Shown here: one piece after another, positions 33,500-44,000 of the stretch
How the letters are laid out: every line of letters starts with the position of its first letter
How positions within the stretch are numbered: the stretch's first letter is position 1
Notes under the pieces: model-generated
What the model saw: the letters and a program-made list of their open reading frames with translations, nothing else
Database searches by the model: none
Told to the model about the DNA's origin: nothing
Assembly (NCBI GenBank): GCA_944472135.2
Contig: OX235270.1
Location: forward strand, 55,991,267-56,055,266
DNA length: 64,000 nucleotides
Direction of reading: 5' to 3'
Origin: Trichobilharzia regenti
Taxonomy: Eukaryota; Platyhelminthes; Trematoda; Strigeidida; Schistosomatidae
Program-made: the position numbers and the translations under genes

Positions 33500-34687
33500 C
33501 TGGCGACAGCTAGGTCTGCGCTTCTGTTGTTGAACAAGCAGACTCTGCTTTCGAATGTAACTTCTTTCAAGCGATGGGTGCATTGCGGATGCGACAATGT
33601 GGTACCAAAGCATATTATGACTTTATGCGTAAGAACCCATGCCAATGGTTCTGGTACATATGCCCGAGTTGCCGTCCTGATGTAGCCTCGAGTAGTCCTC
33701 TGAAAACTAAAGTTGGCGCAAAAGTAGCAGGGAAAAATGTGAAATGTTCGACCCCCACCAATTCGGAAATTAGTACAAACGCACGTAAACCGGGGATACC
33801 AAAATCCTCACCGGTTAAACTTGTAACTCTTGACATAGCCACTCCAGACACAGATGCTGGAGGACCAGGTGTTTCCGTCGTTGGAAAAAGACCCATATCG
33901 TATGCCAGTAATACTGGCCATAGCACTGAGACACAAAAAAATACCCAGTCGCACCAGACGAAACAAAAAAGGCCTTAAAGGGGATCACAAATGTGCGAGG
34001 ACCGAGCCTAAGCCCACGGTTAGTAGATCAAACTGTATAATCCTCTTTAATGTACCAGACTGTAGTAGTAGTCTGCTGAAAGATAGGGCCATATTTGATC
34101 AGGAACAGTGGTCCATCTTGTGCAGCACACTGGGTTTGGACATCCAACCAGCAAATCTATACAGATTGTATAGGGGCACTGCTGCACCTGATGGCAAACC
34201 ATCCCCACAGAGGGTAACATTGGGCTCTACCGAGTTTGCTGAAAAAGTGTTGCTGGCTTCTCAAGTCCTCTCTGTAGGGAGGGCCTGTAACATACGTGTT
34301 AGGCCAGACAGGCCGTGGAAAGAAAGACAAATGGCGATGGAGTCGCCAGAGCTCATTCCTTCTGCCTCCATGGTTGTGCATGGCATTCCCGAACTGGTAA
34401 CTGGGAACGCCTGCGAAAAGCATTGTCATGATGTACAGCAATGCAGATGGTTGGCATCCCAGACGGCCCTGGGGAGTTCAGGGGCTGTCTCCATTTATAG
34501 ACTGCCTCGACCCACTCACCTTATGTCAATTAACACGCCTCATCTGTTAGCTGTCAAGTTCAGCTCCCAAGACCAGTTGACTACCGCTCTCCATAGATGG
34601 TACGAGACCAAGGACAAGGTCAGTAAACACATTCGCTGCTGCGAGAGCCTGCCTCGCACCCAAAGGAGAGAACAAAGCGTAGTTTAA
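33500..34687 (+). pseudogene. Family-A LINE ORF1, frameshifted
   Basis: Readable in pieces: a zinc-module remnant (TSFKRWVHCGCDNV, then WYICPSC) around 33560-33680, a polar linker to 33980, then a 230-codon stretch to 34687 resembling the RRM-like half of LINE ORF1 proteins (CIILFNVPDC, NLYRLYRGTA, RVTLGSTEFAEKVLL). The frame changes near 33600 and between about 33900 and 33980. It is the counterpart of the intact ORF1 at 14174-15346 but from a different family. Confidence 0.75.
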
Positions 34688-34889
34688 AAAAATCCTCAAC
34701 CCCTAGTCACACCACAGAGGTGCACCACGGACGATGATAGCCAGTGTCATCCGAGTGCTCCGACTGAACCAGAAGAAAAAAACGCCAACAGGCCGGTTCC
34801 TGGGGAATCGGCCAACTAGTTCGTAGGATAACTCCTCAACCGATAGCCAATATCAAGTGAACTACCCCACAATACGGGGAAGTGGTGAG

Positions 34890-35640
34890 ACTGATTACCA
34901 GTTGCCTGTACAGTAATGTGAGAGGGCTAAGAGGCAAAATAGCTGAAATTAGACACCCTACAATCACAACTGAACTTTTAAAGCATAATACTGACGGAAA
35001 CCTCGCTAACCCTTACGATGGCAGACAGCGAAGTCAGTATAAATGATATGGTCCTGGTCAGGCGAGATAGGGACCTGAAAGAAGGAGGTGGAGTGGCCAT
35101 ATACGTCGACAAACAGCTCAAATGTGTTCACGCAATGGACCCTCCCCTCACAGACCTCCCTGACTCCATATGGTGCCACTTCACCGTTGGGTACTGCAAA
35201 TATCTAGTGGGCAGCATTTATCGATCACCTTCATGTGGAGCACACCACAACCAGGTACTGCTAAATACAATCTCAGTAACTCAAGACATGGGTTATGATC
35301 AAATTGTCATAGCTGGTGAATTCAATGCCCCATCTCTTAGCCTGGTGTCGGGAAAAGCCCATGATAGATTTGATCGAAATCTGCTGCATACCATCAGGAG
35401 GTCTGGATTCATTGAAAATGTCAAGATGGATACTAGATGGGGCCCTGATGGGAAGTCTTCTAGACTGGATTACGTGCTAACTAGTGACCAGCTACTAATG
35501 GAAAACGTTCAGATCACGACTCCCATAGGTAGTAGTGACCACGCGGTCATAGTATTAGACATAGTGCTCCGCGAGCGCTTACGGTGGGACAATACACAGC
35601 CCTATCTGTGTTAAAATAAAACCAATTACACCAAAATGCA
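34890..35640 (+). pseudogene. Family-A LINE ORF2, endonuclease part
   Basis: It starts SNVRGLRGKIAEI (34915), shifts frame near 35000, and then is open to 35614: MVLVRRDRDLKEGGGVAIY, IVIAGEFNAPS, LDYVLTSDQLL and SSDHAVIVL. In the family-A copy at 7573-9228 the catalytic motif reads GDFN; here the Asp is Glu (GEFN). A stop follows PYLC. The reading continues to 35717 before the LTR element. Confidence 0.85.
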
Positions 35641-35722
35641 AAGACTTATGTGTGCAGCGAATTGGCCTAAAAAATGGACAGAGCTAACAGTAGAAGAACA
35701 CTGGAGAGTGGTAAAGGAGATA

Positions 35723-35916
35723 TGTGGTGATTGAAAATTTCTATCTCTATATAGTTTAAGTACTTACTGTTGATTGCTAATATGTTTCATATATGAATTG
35801 CATTAGAATTTCGCTAAATACAAATCCCTGAATTCCGCCCTCTGTGTGTTTTGTTTGGATTTGTGTAATTCGGTCATCTCGAAATACTAATACTACGATT
35901 ACAATAAATTACTACA
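35723..35916 (+). repeat. 5' LTR (194 bp) of pol-less element
   Basis: It differs from the 3' LTR at only a handful of positions, which indicates a fairly recent insertion. It begins TGTGGTG and ends TACTACA. Confidence 0.9.
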
Positions 35917-35929
35917 AATTGGAGTCGCG

Positions 35930-37372
35930 ATGGAACTAAATAACCTGGGAAATTTTCCTATAAATGGTTCTCCGCGGGAGATTGCTGATTATTTTGAATG
36001 TTTCGACGCGTGGTGCATTTCCAAGAATGTTCGGGATGACAAAATACCAGCACATTTCATCACTGCTATTGGGCTAGTTGCGTATAGCCTAGTAAAGACT
36101 CTGTCATTTCCAGATAAACCAATTTCTCTGCCATATTATAAATTCCGTGAACGTCTTATAGATCACTTCCATATAACTATTTTTGAGACCAGAGAGAGGG
36201 CTCAATTCAACAAACTGTTTCGTGCTCCCAACCAGAAGATTCGAGAGTTCATTCTTCAACTTCAAATTCAAGCTTCAAAGTGTAACTTTGGAGGTCAGCT
36301 GCATACTCAACTACGTGATCGTCTAATTGCTGGAATCAATATTCCTAAGTTAGAGAAAGAGTTAATTCAGATTCCTTCTTGTACTTTTCAAACTGCTAAA
36401 GATTTATGTATTACATATGAAGATGTCAATAATGAATACTCTGCTCCCACTACGTCAGTATCTGATGTCATGCTTCCTAAAGTCGAAAACACAAGTGGTC
36501 ATGGAAAGCAATCCAAACTGCCGTCCACAGGTAATAGAATGCAGCCAGAGATCAAAAACATTAAACCGTGCTTATCCTGTGGAAAGTTACTTCTACGAAG
36601 CACTTGCCGTTTTCGGGGTGCTAAGTGTCACAAATGTGGTAAAGTTGGACACATCAAGACTGTTTGCAGAAGTTCGAATACTTATGTTGCTCAACATTCT
36701 TATAATTCTCCCAAGCTGTCTAGTAAAATGCAGTCGATGTCTCTTTCAACTTTTCAAAATACTCAAGCTCATCCAATGAAAATCTCCACTACAAGTTCAG
36801 CAACTCAAGCATCAACTGTTTTCAAAAATGACGTAGCTGAGTTACAATGTGAACTGTCGAAAACACGAAAAGACCTGAATGAGATGAGAGAGCAACTGAT
36901 TAAAATTGAGGAATTACTGCATATGCATAGACTACGTCTGTTGAATGCAGAGCATACATGTACCCATGAAAGTCCTGCAAAACTATTCAAATCTCGAATT
37001 CTCAAAAAGCATCTGATGTCCGCGACTTCTAATGTACATTATTACAAAGATAATAACTATAGACCTTCTGTTGGAATCATACTACAAAAAATGAGAAATC
37101 GAGTGGTGAAGATATTAGACATCAAAGATCACTCAGTTCATAACGGACACCTGGACAAAGTGACAATAAATGAGGTAGGTCATTCCAATTTTAATATTAA
37201 TAATTCCGCTACTAATCCTGATTTTGTAGATAATTCTGAAATAAGTCCAGATAATACTGATGAAAATAGTATCACAGAATCAGTTAGAAGGTCGCAGCTA
37301 CTTGCAAGCAAACCGAGACATCGTTATAAATACGCAAGGAGATATTCGAGGTGTGGCGGATGTGGTGATTGA
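35930..37372 (+). CDS. Gag fused in frame to an integrase C-terminal tail
   Basis: This 480-codon ORF starts 13 bp after the 5' LTR and ends 12 bases inside the 3' LTR. Residues 1-170 are a Ty3/gypsy-type Gag (YFECFDAWC, AYSLVKTLSFPDKPISLPY, RERAQFNKLFR, QLRDRLIAGIN). A zinc knuckle of C-x2-C-x4-H-x4-C form lies at 233-246 (CHKCGKVGH); the preceding CLSC...C knuckle lacks its His. Residues of about 303-335 look like a coiled coil. From about 347 the text is integrase-like: ESPAKLFKSRILKKHL, as found after the DDE core, then VGIILQKMRNRVVKIL resembling the GPY/F module, then HLDKV and a basic tail. An internal deletion that removed protease through the integrase core but kept frame would give this. 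Confidence 0.82.
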   Translation: MELNNLGNFPINGSPREIADYFECFDAWCISKNVRDDKIPAHFITAIGLVAYSLVKTLSFPDKPISLPYYKFRERLIDHFHITIFETRERAQFNKLFRAPNQKIREFILQLQIQASKCNFGGQLHTQLRDRLIAGINIPKLEKELIQIPSCTFQTAKDLCITYEDVNNEYSAPTTSVSDVMLPKVENTSGHGKQSKLPSTGNRMQPEIKNIKPCLSCGKLLLRSTCRFRGAKCHKCGKVGHIKTVCRSSNTYVAQHSYNSPKLSSKMQSMSLSTFQNTQAHPMKISTTSSATQASTVFKNDVAELQCELSKTRKDLNEMREQLIKIEELLHMHRLRLLNAEHTCTHESPAKLFKSRILKKHLMSATSNVHYYKDNNYRPSVGIILQKMRNRVVKILDIKDHSVHNGHLDKVTINEVGHSNFNINNSATNPDFVDNSEISPDNTDENSITESVRRSQLLASKPRHRYKYARRYSRCGGCGD

Positions 37373-37554
37373 CAATTTCTATCTCTGCATTGTTTAAGTA
37401 CTTACTGTTGATTGCTAATATGTTTCATATATGAATTGCATTAGAATTCCGCTAAATACAAATCCCTGAATTCCGCCCTCTCTGTGTTTTGTTTGGATTC
37501 TTGTAATTCGGTCATCTCGAAATACTAATACTACGATTACTATAAATTACTACA
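37361..37554 (+). repeat. 3' LTR (194 bp) of pol-less element
   Basis: Same length and ends as the 5' LTR; followed by AGATC, the right half of the target duplication. Confidence 0.9.
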
Positions 37555-37559
37555 AGATC

Positions 37560-39552
37560 ATTCACCAGGCGGTCTCAGACACTGTTCCTTTAGTCACACC
37601 AAAGCTAGGAAGCAACGTTCATGGCTAAGAAGGGGGACACAACGCCTTCTGCAGGCGAAGCGAAAAGCCTGGTTCGCGTGGCGACGATCGAAGAGTCAAC
37701 CCGAATATGAAGTGTACCTTGAACTCAGGAATCGATGTAACATACGAGTCCGGAGCGATAGAAGGACATTTCAGGGAAACCTCGCCAATAAGCTTCTCGT
37801 GAACCCCAAAAGCCTATACAGGTTTATGTCCGAAAGAAAACCGACCAACCAGGGAGCATGCAATCTAGTGGGTTCTGATGGGAAATCTCTTACTAGTCTT
37901 GAAATGGCAGAGACATTCAGCCTAGCCTTTCACAGGCAACTAAACAGTAACGAGGATATTACCCCCCAGAACATCAAGATTACATCGCAAAACCAACGCG
38001 CGAAAACCTCCTGGGTACATTTCAAATTACCCCGGCTATGGTACTTGCAAAATTGGGAAAGTTGGCTTCGGGAAAGTCTTCAGGTTGTGATGACATCAGA
38101 CCATCTGTCCTGAAGCAGTGTTCAGAAAGTCTCTGTCAACCCCTAAGTGATCTGTTCCAACACTCCCTTGATGTAGGGAAACTTCCATGTGAATGGAAAC
38201 GTGCAATCCTATCCCCTATCTTCAAGGGTGGTGACCGGCAGAATGCGACCAGTTACAGACCAGTTGCTCTACTTCCAGTGATATCGAAGATATTGGAAAG
38301 TCTCATTGACGACCACATGAGAAAATACTTCGATGGGACTAACCTTCTTCACGAAGCACAGCACGGTTTCAGGAGGGGAAGATCCTGCGTGACGAATCTT
38401 CTACTAGCTTGGAACGATTGGACACTATCCTGGGACAAAAAGGTACCAGCCCACGTGATCTTTCTCGACTTTGCGAAAGCATTCGACACAGTTCACCATG
38501 GTCTGCTCCTTCACAAAATAAGCAAGGCGGGTGTTTCTGGAGCACTTCTCGCATGGCTGAAAGATTACTTAGGCGAGAGAGAATTCTGCACCAAAGTCAA
38601 CCGCATCCGATCATCCTGGCACACCTCGGCATCAGGGGTTCCTCAGGGTTCTATCCTAGGGCCGTTGATGTTTTTGATTTTTATCAACGACCTGCCCTCC
38701 CAACTAAACTGCTCTGCGCTTCTTTACGCTGACGACGTAAAGATTTGGAGAGCAATAAACTCATCGGAAGACTCAGACAGATTGCAGGCTGACCTGCAAA
38801 CTCTGGGAAACTGGGCTCTGGCTAACGGAATGCCTTTCAACCTAAAGAAGTGCAAAGTAGTGCAACTTCATTCCGGCAGGTCACAGAGTGTAAATTACAC
38901 CCTTGGTGGCCAGAACTTGAGTTGTGTTCCATCAGAGCGAGATCTAGGTCTTATTCTAACAGAAAAGCTAGACACCAGTGGAAATTACTCGAGGGACGTC
39001 GCCAAAGCCTACGCAACTTTACACTTTATGCATAGGCAGCTGGGAGCTCTCACTCCCGAACTGTTCTTAAGGTTATATAAGGCATATGTGAGGCCACACC
39101 TTGAGGTGCATAATATCATTGCACCTCCGCTACTCAAAAGGGATGCTAACATTCTAGAAAGTGTCCAGAGACGAGCGACAAAATGGGTGATCGGCCTCCG
39201 CAACAAATCATATGAGGAACGACTAAAGAAATTAGGTCTTTTCACACTTAGTTACCGTAGGCACAGGGGAGACCTCATCACCGTCTACCAGATCCTAAAT
39301 GACCAGGCCCACCCAAATAAAAGCATCCTGCCATTAAGTGATTATAGGCTTCCACGAGGTAACCCGCTAAGGATAGCACACCAGAGACCAAAGACTCGAG
39401 TGCGATCACATTTCTTTTCGCTTCGTGTTTGCCGTCTCTGGAACGCTTTACCGGCGGCCGTGACTACAGCGCCATCTCTGGAGATTTTTAAGCGGAAGCT
39501 AGACAATCATGCAGAAATGCAAGGTTTGTGTCTCAATGGCTTATCCTCATAA
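37560..39552 (+). pseudogene. Family-A LINE ORF2, RT part
   Basis: This continues the LINE after the LTR element. A damaged linker runs to about 37700, then an open segment to about 37960 (LYRFMSERKPTNQGAC). After another frameshift there is a long open frame at 38038-39552 (504 codons). That frame has every RT motif: GKSSGCDDIRPSVLKQC, SYRPVALLPV, VIFLDFAKAFDTVHHG, SGVPQGSILGPLMF and LLYADDVKIW. The usual C-terminal region ends FKRKLDNHAEMQ. Compared with the copy at 6461-7576 this RT lacks the 19-nt deletion. The 3' UTR is 39553-39967. Confidence 0.9.
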
Positions 39553-39984
39553 AACTTAAAACCACACTGTCAATGGATAAGCGTACCAACTAAATCCCCA
39601 CGACCTATTCTGCCTTCTCTCACTCTATCTTTTCCTTAGGTCACCTTTATTTTTTCACTTATCTCAACCTATATTATCTACACTACAACCTATTATTATT
39701 ATTACTATTCTGCTTTTATGACTACACCGAATGACCAACGGGAGTTAGGTCAAACTCCATTCACGGCAGCAATACAGTCCTAACATACTGCATACTACAA
39801 ACCACATCTTGACCAATCCCCGCACCACTCCTCTTGGAGTCTACCAGAGCTAAAGCAGTCGAGTGGCGGGACTTACTACGCAGAAGCTCACCGAAGATCT
39901 GGAACCTCTACCTCACAATCAAGAAGCGAGCTCAAAGAAATCACTGGTTTATACTAGCTCGTAATCAGGATATTGGATATTGGA

Positions 39985-41086
39985 GGTCATTTGACTTTGG
40001 TGTCTATTGCTTACTCGTGCCGCCAATTCTAATCGACTGAAATCTGGATATATAATATACCACACGAAGTACTGACGTTTTCAAATTTTTTACACCTTGT
40101 GACCTTATTCCCCAATATTTTTTAGAAAAACTTATTACCATTCGCGAATTTATTTACAAAAATTGGTTTAAGGTGACTTAGGTTTTGGTTTTTTGGAATA
40201 TATACAAGGATACTATTCTATGTAACCACTCTTTAGATTGCATTACGCATCTGAATGGTGGCTTGAGGCAGTTTTATTTTGGCCTGCTATAGTTTATAGT
40301 TGCCCAGGATTGTTCCCACGTTTGTACTCACGAGAAAGTTTCCTACTGGGTCGTTTTCCAAGGTTAAAGTGATTACTTTTTGTCTGCCCTGAGTTATTAG
40401 TACACCAGATGCACAAGATTTAATTTCACTTGAAACATTATTTTTAGTACTATCATTTATGCAATTACTATCTCTGGATTTGATGCCAAATTTTCAACAG
40501 TGTTTGGCTTTTCTGTAAAGAACCTCACTTCATGTTATAATCCTTAATTAAAAATCCATTACAAGACAACAGACAAGACCATCGACGTATATTGCTTAGA
40601 GGTAGGTTAGAGTTGTACCTTGAACAGACATGCACCAATTCATGTCACGATTCTGTTCATTATACCGAATGGATAACGGATGTAAAGAAGAAATACTTAA
40701 GATTCAAATGACACCAGGTTGGTGAACATTTCTAAGAATTTGATGATAGAGAGTAAACTAACCTTGTACTTTATCTGACATGCAGTGAAAAAGTGCTATT
40801 GTTTGTTTTCTGTTCAAGTCTTGCCTTTTGATTATTAGCTTATTTATAGAAGGCAAGGAAGCATGTATTAGCTTATTGGAAAATGAGTTGAATGAACACG
40901 ATTAAACAGAACCGTCATAGGTTATCCCTTAAGACTGAACTAACTACGATAATGACTAAGCTAATATGTTGAAATACTTTCCACTTCTGAAGAACATTCT
41001 TCTATCCAGAGGTTAGACTATACTGTTGTTGTAACTTTCTGTTTGCTGTTCATTTTTAAAGTACCACAATTAGACTGTGCATATTG
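39985..41086 (+). other. Region upstream of PARP2, no gene seen
   Basis: About 1.1 kb of AT-rich DNA between the LINE tail and the PARP2 start codon, which must contain the PARP2 promoter and 5' UTR. I cannot point to a specific promoter element. An in-frame TAA at 41057 precedes the ATG. Confidence 0.5.
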
Positions 41087-44000
41087 ATGAAGCGCCCTCT
41101 GAAGAGTCAACAACTTGACAACAGTGATAGAAGTGACCATGAGAGTTGCAAAAAAGGTTAGTTGCTCTCACTTTCAGTTGATTACCAATACAGTCAAGAG
41201 TGTGATATGCAAAGGGAAAGCTCCCGTTGATCCTGAGTGTGTAGAAAAAATCAACGTAGCTCATGTTTACTTTGAAGGCGATAACATTTACGATGTTATG
41301 TTAAACCAGGTAAAGGCGTTGTTGAATAGTTATGGTGTTTGTTAAAAAACCTCTTCAGACCAATGTACAAAATAATAACAACAAATACTATATTATACAA
41401 TTATTGAAAGATGACAATGTGAACAGTTATTCTGTTTGGTTTCGGTGGGGGCGTGTAGGGAAATGTGGTCAAAATAAACTCGAAAGTTTCTCTTCTAACC
41501 TACAAGCTGCTAAGAATTGTTTCGAACGAAAGTACGTCAAGCTTCTTGTAGTTTTAATTGTAGGTTTTTCGATAAAACTCTTAATCATTGGGAAGACAGA
41601 GCCAATTTCGAAAAACAAAAAGGAAAATATGATATGGTTGAGTTGGATTATGGTGTTCAAGTAAGTGTTTGTGTTAATCTAATGGGATGTTATTTATCTT
41701 AAAGGAGCAAAATGTGGTACCGAAAAAGAAGAAAACTAAAGAAGTTAAGTCCCGACTTCCCGTTGCAGTCCAGGTTAGTTATGTATTAGCAATTAATCAT
41801 TTCGAAAAGTGGACATTGTGCAAGTTACCTTATAACTCTGAGGTTTGTATTTTCTAAAAAATGGAAAAGGCAAGCAGATTGTTTTGCTGAGGTTCTGGCA
41901 TCTAGCATTGTATGAAATCAGCCGGAATTTGCATTATCAGAACTCGTGTATGGTATCTTGATCAGAGTTTTCTCTAGTCACCTTAGCGTTGGTAAGTTGT
42001 TAGTAGTTGCTGACCTTTCTCGGGAAGTGCTTGATGCAAAGCAAAGATTACGAATCATGCGGGTTATTGAGCTATATATTACTGCTGTTTTTCGTAAATG
42101 AAGTCAAATACACATATGTTTTCACCGGGTTCTTCTGTTATACTTCAGTCGGTCATGCAGCTATTTTGTCCAGGTGTACAAAATATTTTAGTGATTATAT
42201 TAATATGAGAGAGTCTAAATGAATTTCAACCAGTTTACAATCGTGCCAGGTACCTGTCTAGTACTTATTGAAGTGGTCGTAATAAATAATTTTAGGCAAT
42301 AATATCGAAGTAATGATACTTTAAACATTATTCGCTTGCACTCAGTAGATGATACCAAGCACGATTTACAAAATCCTATAATAAATAAAATGAATATAGT
42401 TTAGCGGTTCTGTATGGTTATGTGTCTGTAGCTGCAAGTCATTTGTAGTTTGTTTTGGCTAATAACACTGTGGCTTGGCGAACCTCCTTGGATAGACTGG
42501 CATTCAACCTCGTCACCGACTAGTAACTATGCTAATCAAAATTTGACAGCAAACAACTTATAGTGAAGTTGATTGTTGATGGAGAATCAAAGAGAGATGT
42601 GGGATACAACTACGAATTCTTACTATTCTCTTCAAATTGCCATGAAAATATCTGTCTAGTGGCCATCTCTTCACTCCCCCATCAATTTGACGATAGAATA
42701 TGTTGAAATAAAAGGCATCTGAATTTTGAAAGTGGCATGGGAAGATGATCAGAATCCTGGCATATAAGCTATACAGTTTTATAAAGCAGATTAGTGAATA
42801 AGTAGTTCGCATCCAGTGAGGCAATAAACTTACAGGGAACATCCAGATTCTCCAGTTTTTTGACGAATTGAAGGGTCTTTCATCATGTATTAGGCTAACC
42901 TTTGGCGAATACGTTCAAACTTTTCAGCTAACCAAAGATCCACTATGTTTTGTGGTGAATTTATCATAGAGAGTTTTGGCCTACGTGGAATACGTTCCTC
43001 GCATAACCTGCACGTAGTTGTTTTTTCACTAAGTTCTTTCACGGTGTCTTATAAAAATTCGTACGTGTTCACTGTTCAAGATCTTGCATGAAGTTGATAA
43101 ATTTTATTCAACATGCAACGCTTTAATGATCGACGGGGTCGTCAAATACATTGGCTTCAGACCTTAGTTTTTCTATAAGCGATCTTGAAGATTGAGTGTG
43201 ACACTTTGTGGTATGTCGTAGGGTTCTAAGAGAAGAAGGTAGTTTGTATAAACTGAGAGATTTCGGTAACTGCCGAGGGAAGCAGGATAACTCTAGATAT
43301 TCATCATGAAACTTCAAACGAGTGATTTCTCTGGGAATCCTATGACGTATCGTCACCAGATAATTCGGGGATTTGAACAAATCAGAAGGAAGGCGTCCTT
43401 AAGAAATTCCACACACGAATTCCCCTTGATGAGTTTGGATAAAGCAATAACAAGAGATGGAGCAGGATAAAGACGGATTCATTTTATTTCGTCGGTATCT
43501 TTCCAACTGCGTACAACTCAGGAACGAATAGCTGAGTAAATATCTTGTATCCTGACTGTTCACAAATTTTCAACAACACTCCTTTAGGGTCTGAAGCTCT
43601 GTATAATTTATAACGAATAATTGTTGGGTTTTGTAACAAGCGAACCGGACGTATTGTTTTCTGAACGCTGGAAGCCAATCTCCGCGTCCTACTGTTTAGC
43701 TAACCAAAACTTGCTTGAGTGATGCAAGCACAGTTCCTAATTGTCCCGATGACAGCAAGAAGATTTGTGACAAAATCTGTGATACACTACAATGTTTTAG
43801 CCAACTCTTTAGTTCAGAAATCTGTTTCTTGTCGTAATTTAGCTTAGATTTTCAATCGGCAACGTTAGTTGATACATCGTTTAACCGATGCCTGATTGTT
43901 TGTCTTTTTCCACAACTATCAAGCTTCAAGCCTTCTCAGCGTCTTAAATTAAGATTTCCACTTTGTATATTCATCAGTTCACATCTTCATTCAGTAATCT

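Larger units (their letters stand above)
35723..37554 (+). mobile_element. Pol-less LTR retrotransposon (gag plus integrase tail), 1832 bp
   Basis: Two 194-bp LTRs (35723-35916 and 37361-37554), each TGTGGTGATTG...CTACA, flank a single ORF. The element lies in the LINE ORF2 between AGATA (35718-35722) and AGATC (37555-37559). The intact LINE sequence implies AGATC, so this is a 5-bp target duplication with one later change. The TGG just after the 5' LTR (from 35919) could be a primer-binding site; GAGGTGTGGCGGA just before the 3' LTR is purine-rich. With no protease, RT, RNase H or integrase core it must have been mobilised by an autonomous gypsy relative. Confidence 0.92.
33430..39984 (+). 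mobile_element. CR1-like LINE family A, long copy, split by an LTR element
   Basis: A plus-strand copy of the family found at 5920-9383 that retains most of ORF1, then endonuclease, RT, 3' UTR and the tail (two ATATTGG repeats, 39968-39984). It is interrupted at 35718-37559 by an LTR element with a target duplication. Several frameshifts and stops make it non-functional. The 5' end is placed just after the palindrome and is approximate. Confidence 0.88.

Noticed and set aside
41115..41309. PARP2 start at the ATG at 41115 without the first micro-intron
   Set aside because: That reading gives an N-terminus unlike PARP2; starting at 41087 and removing the 37-nt intron gives [16 protein letters not shown], matching PARP2 proteins.
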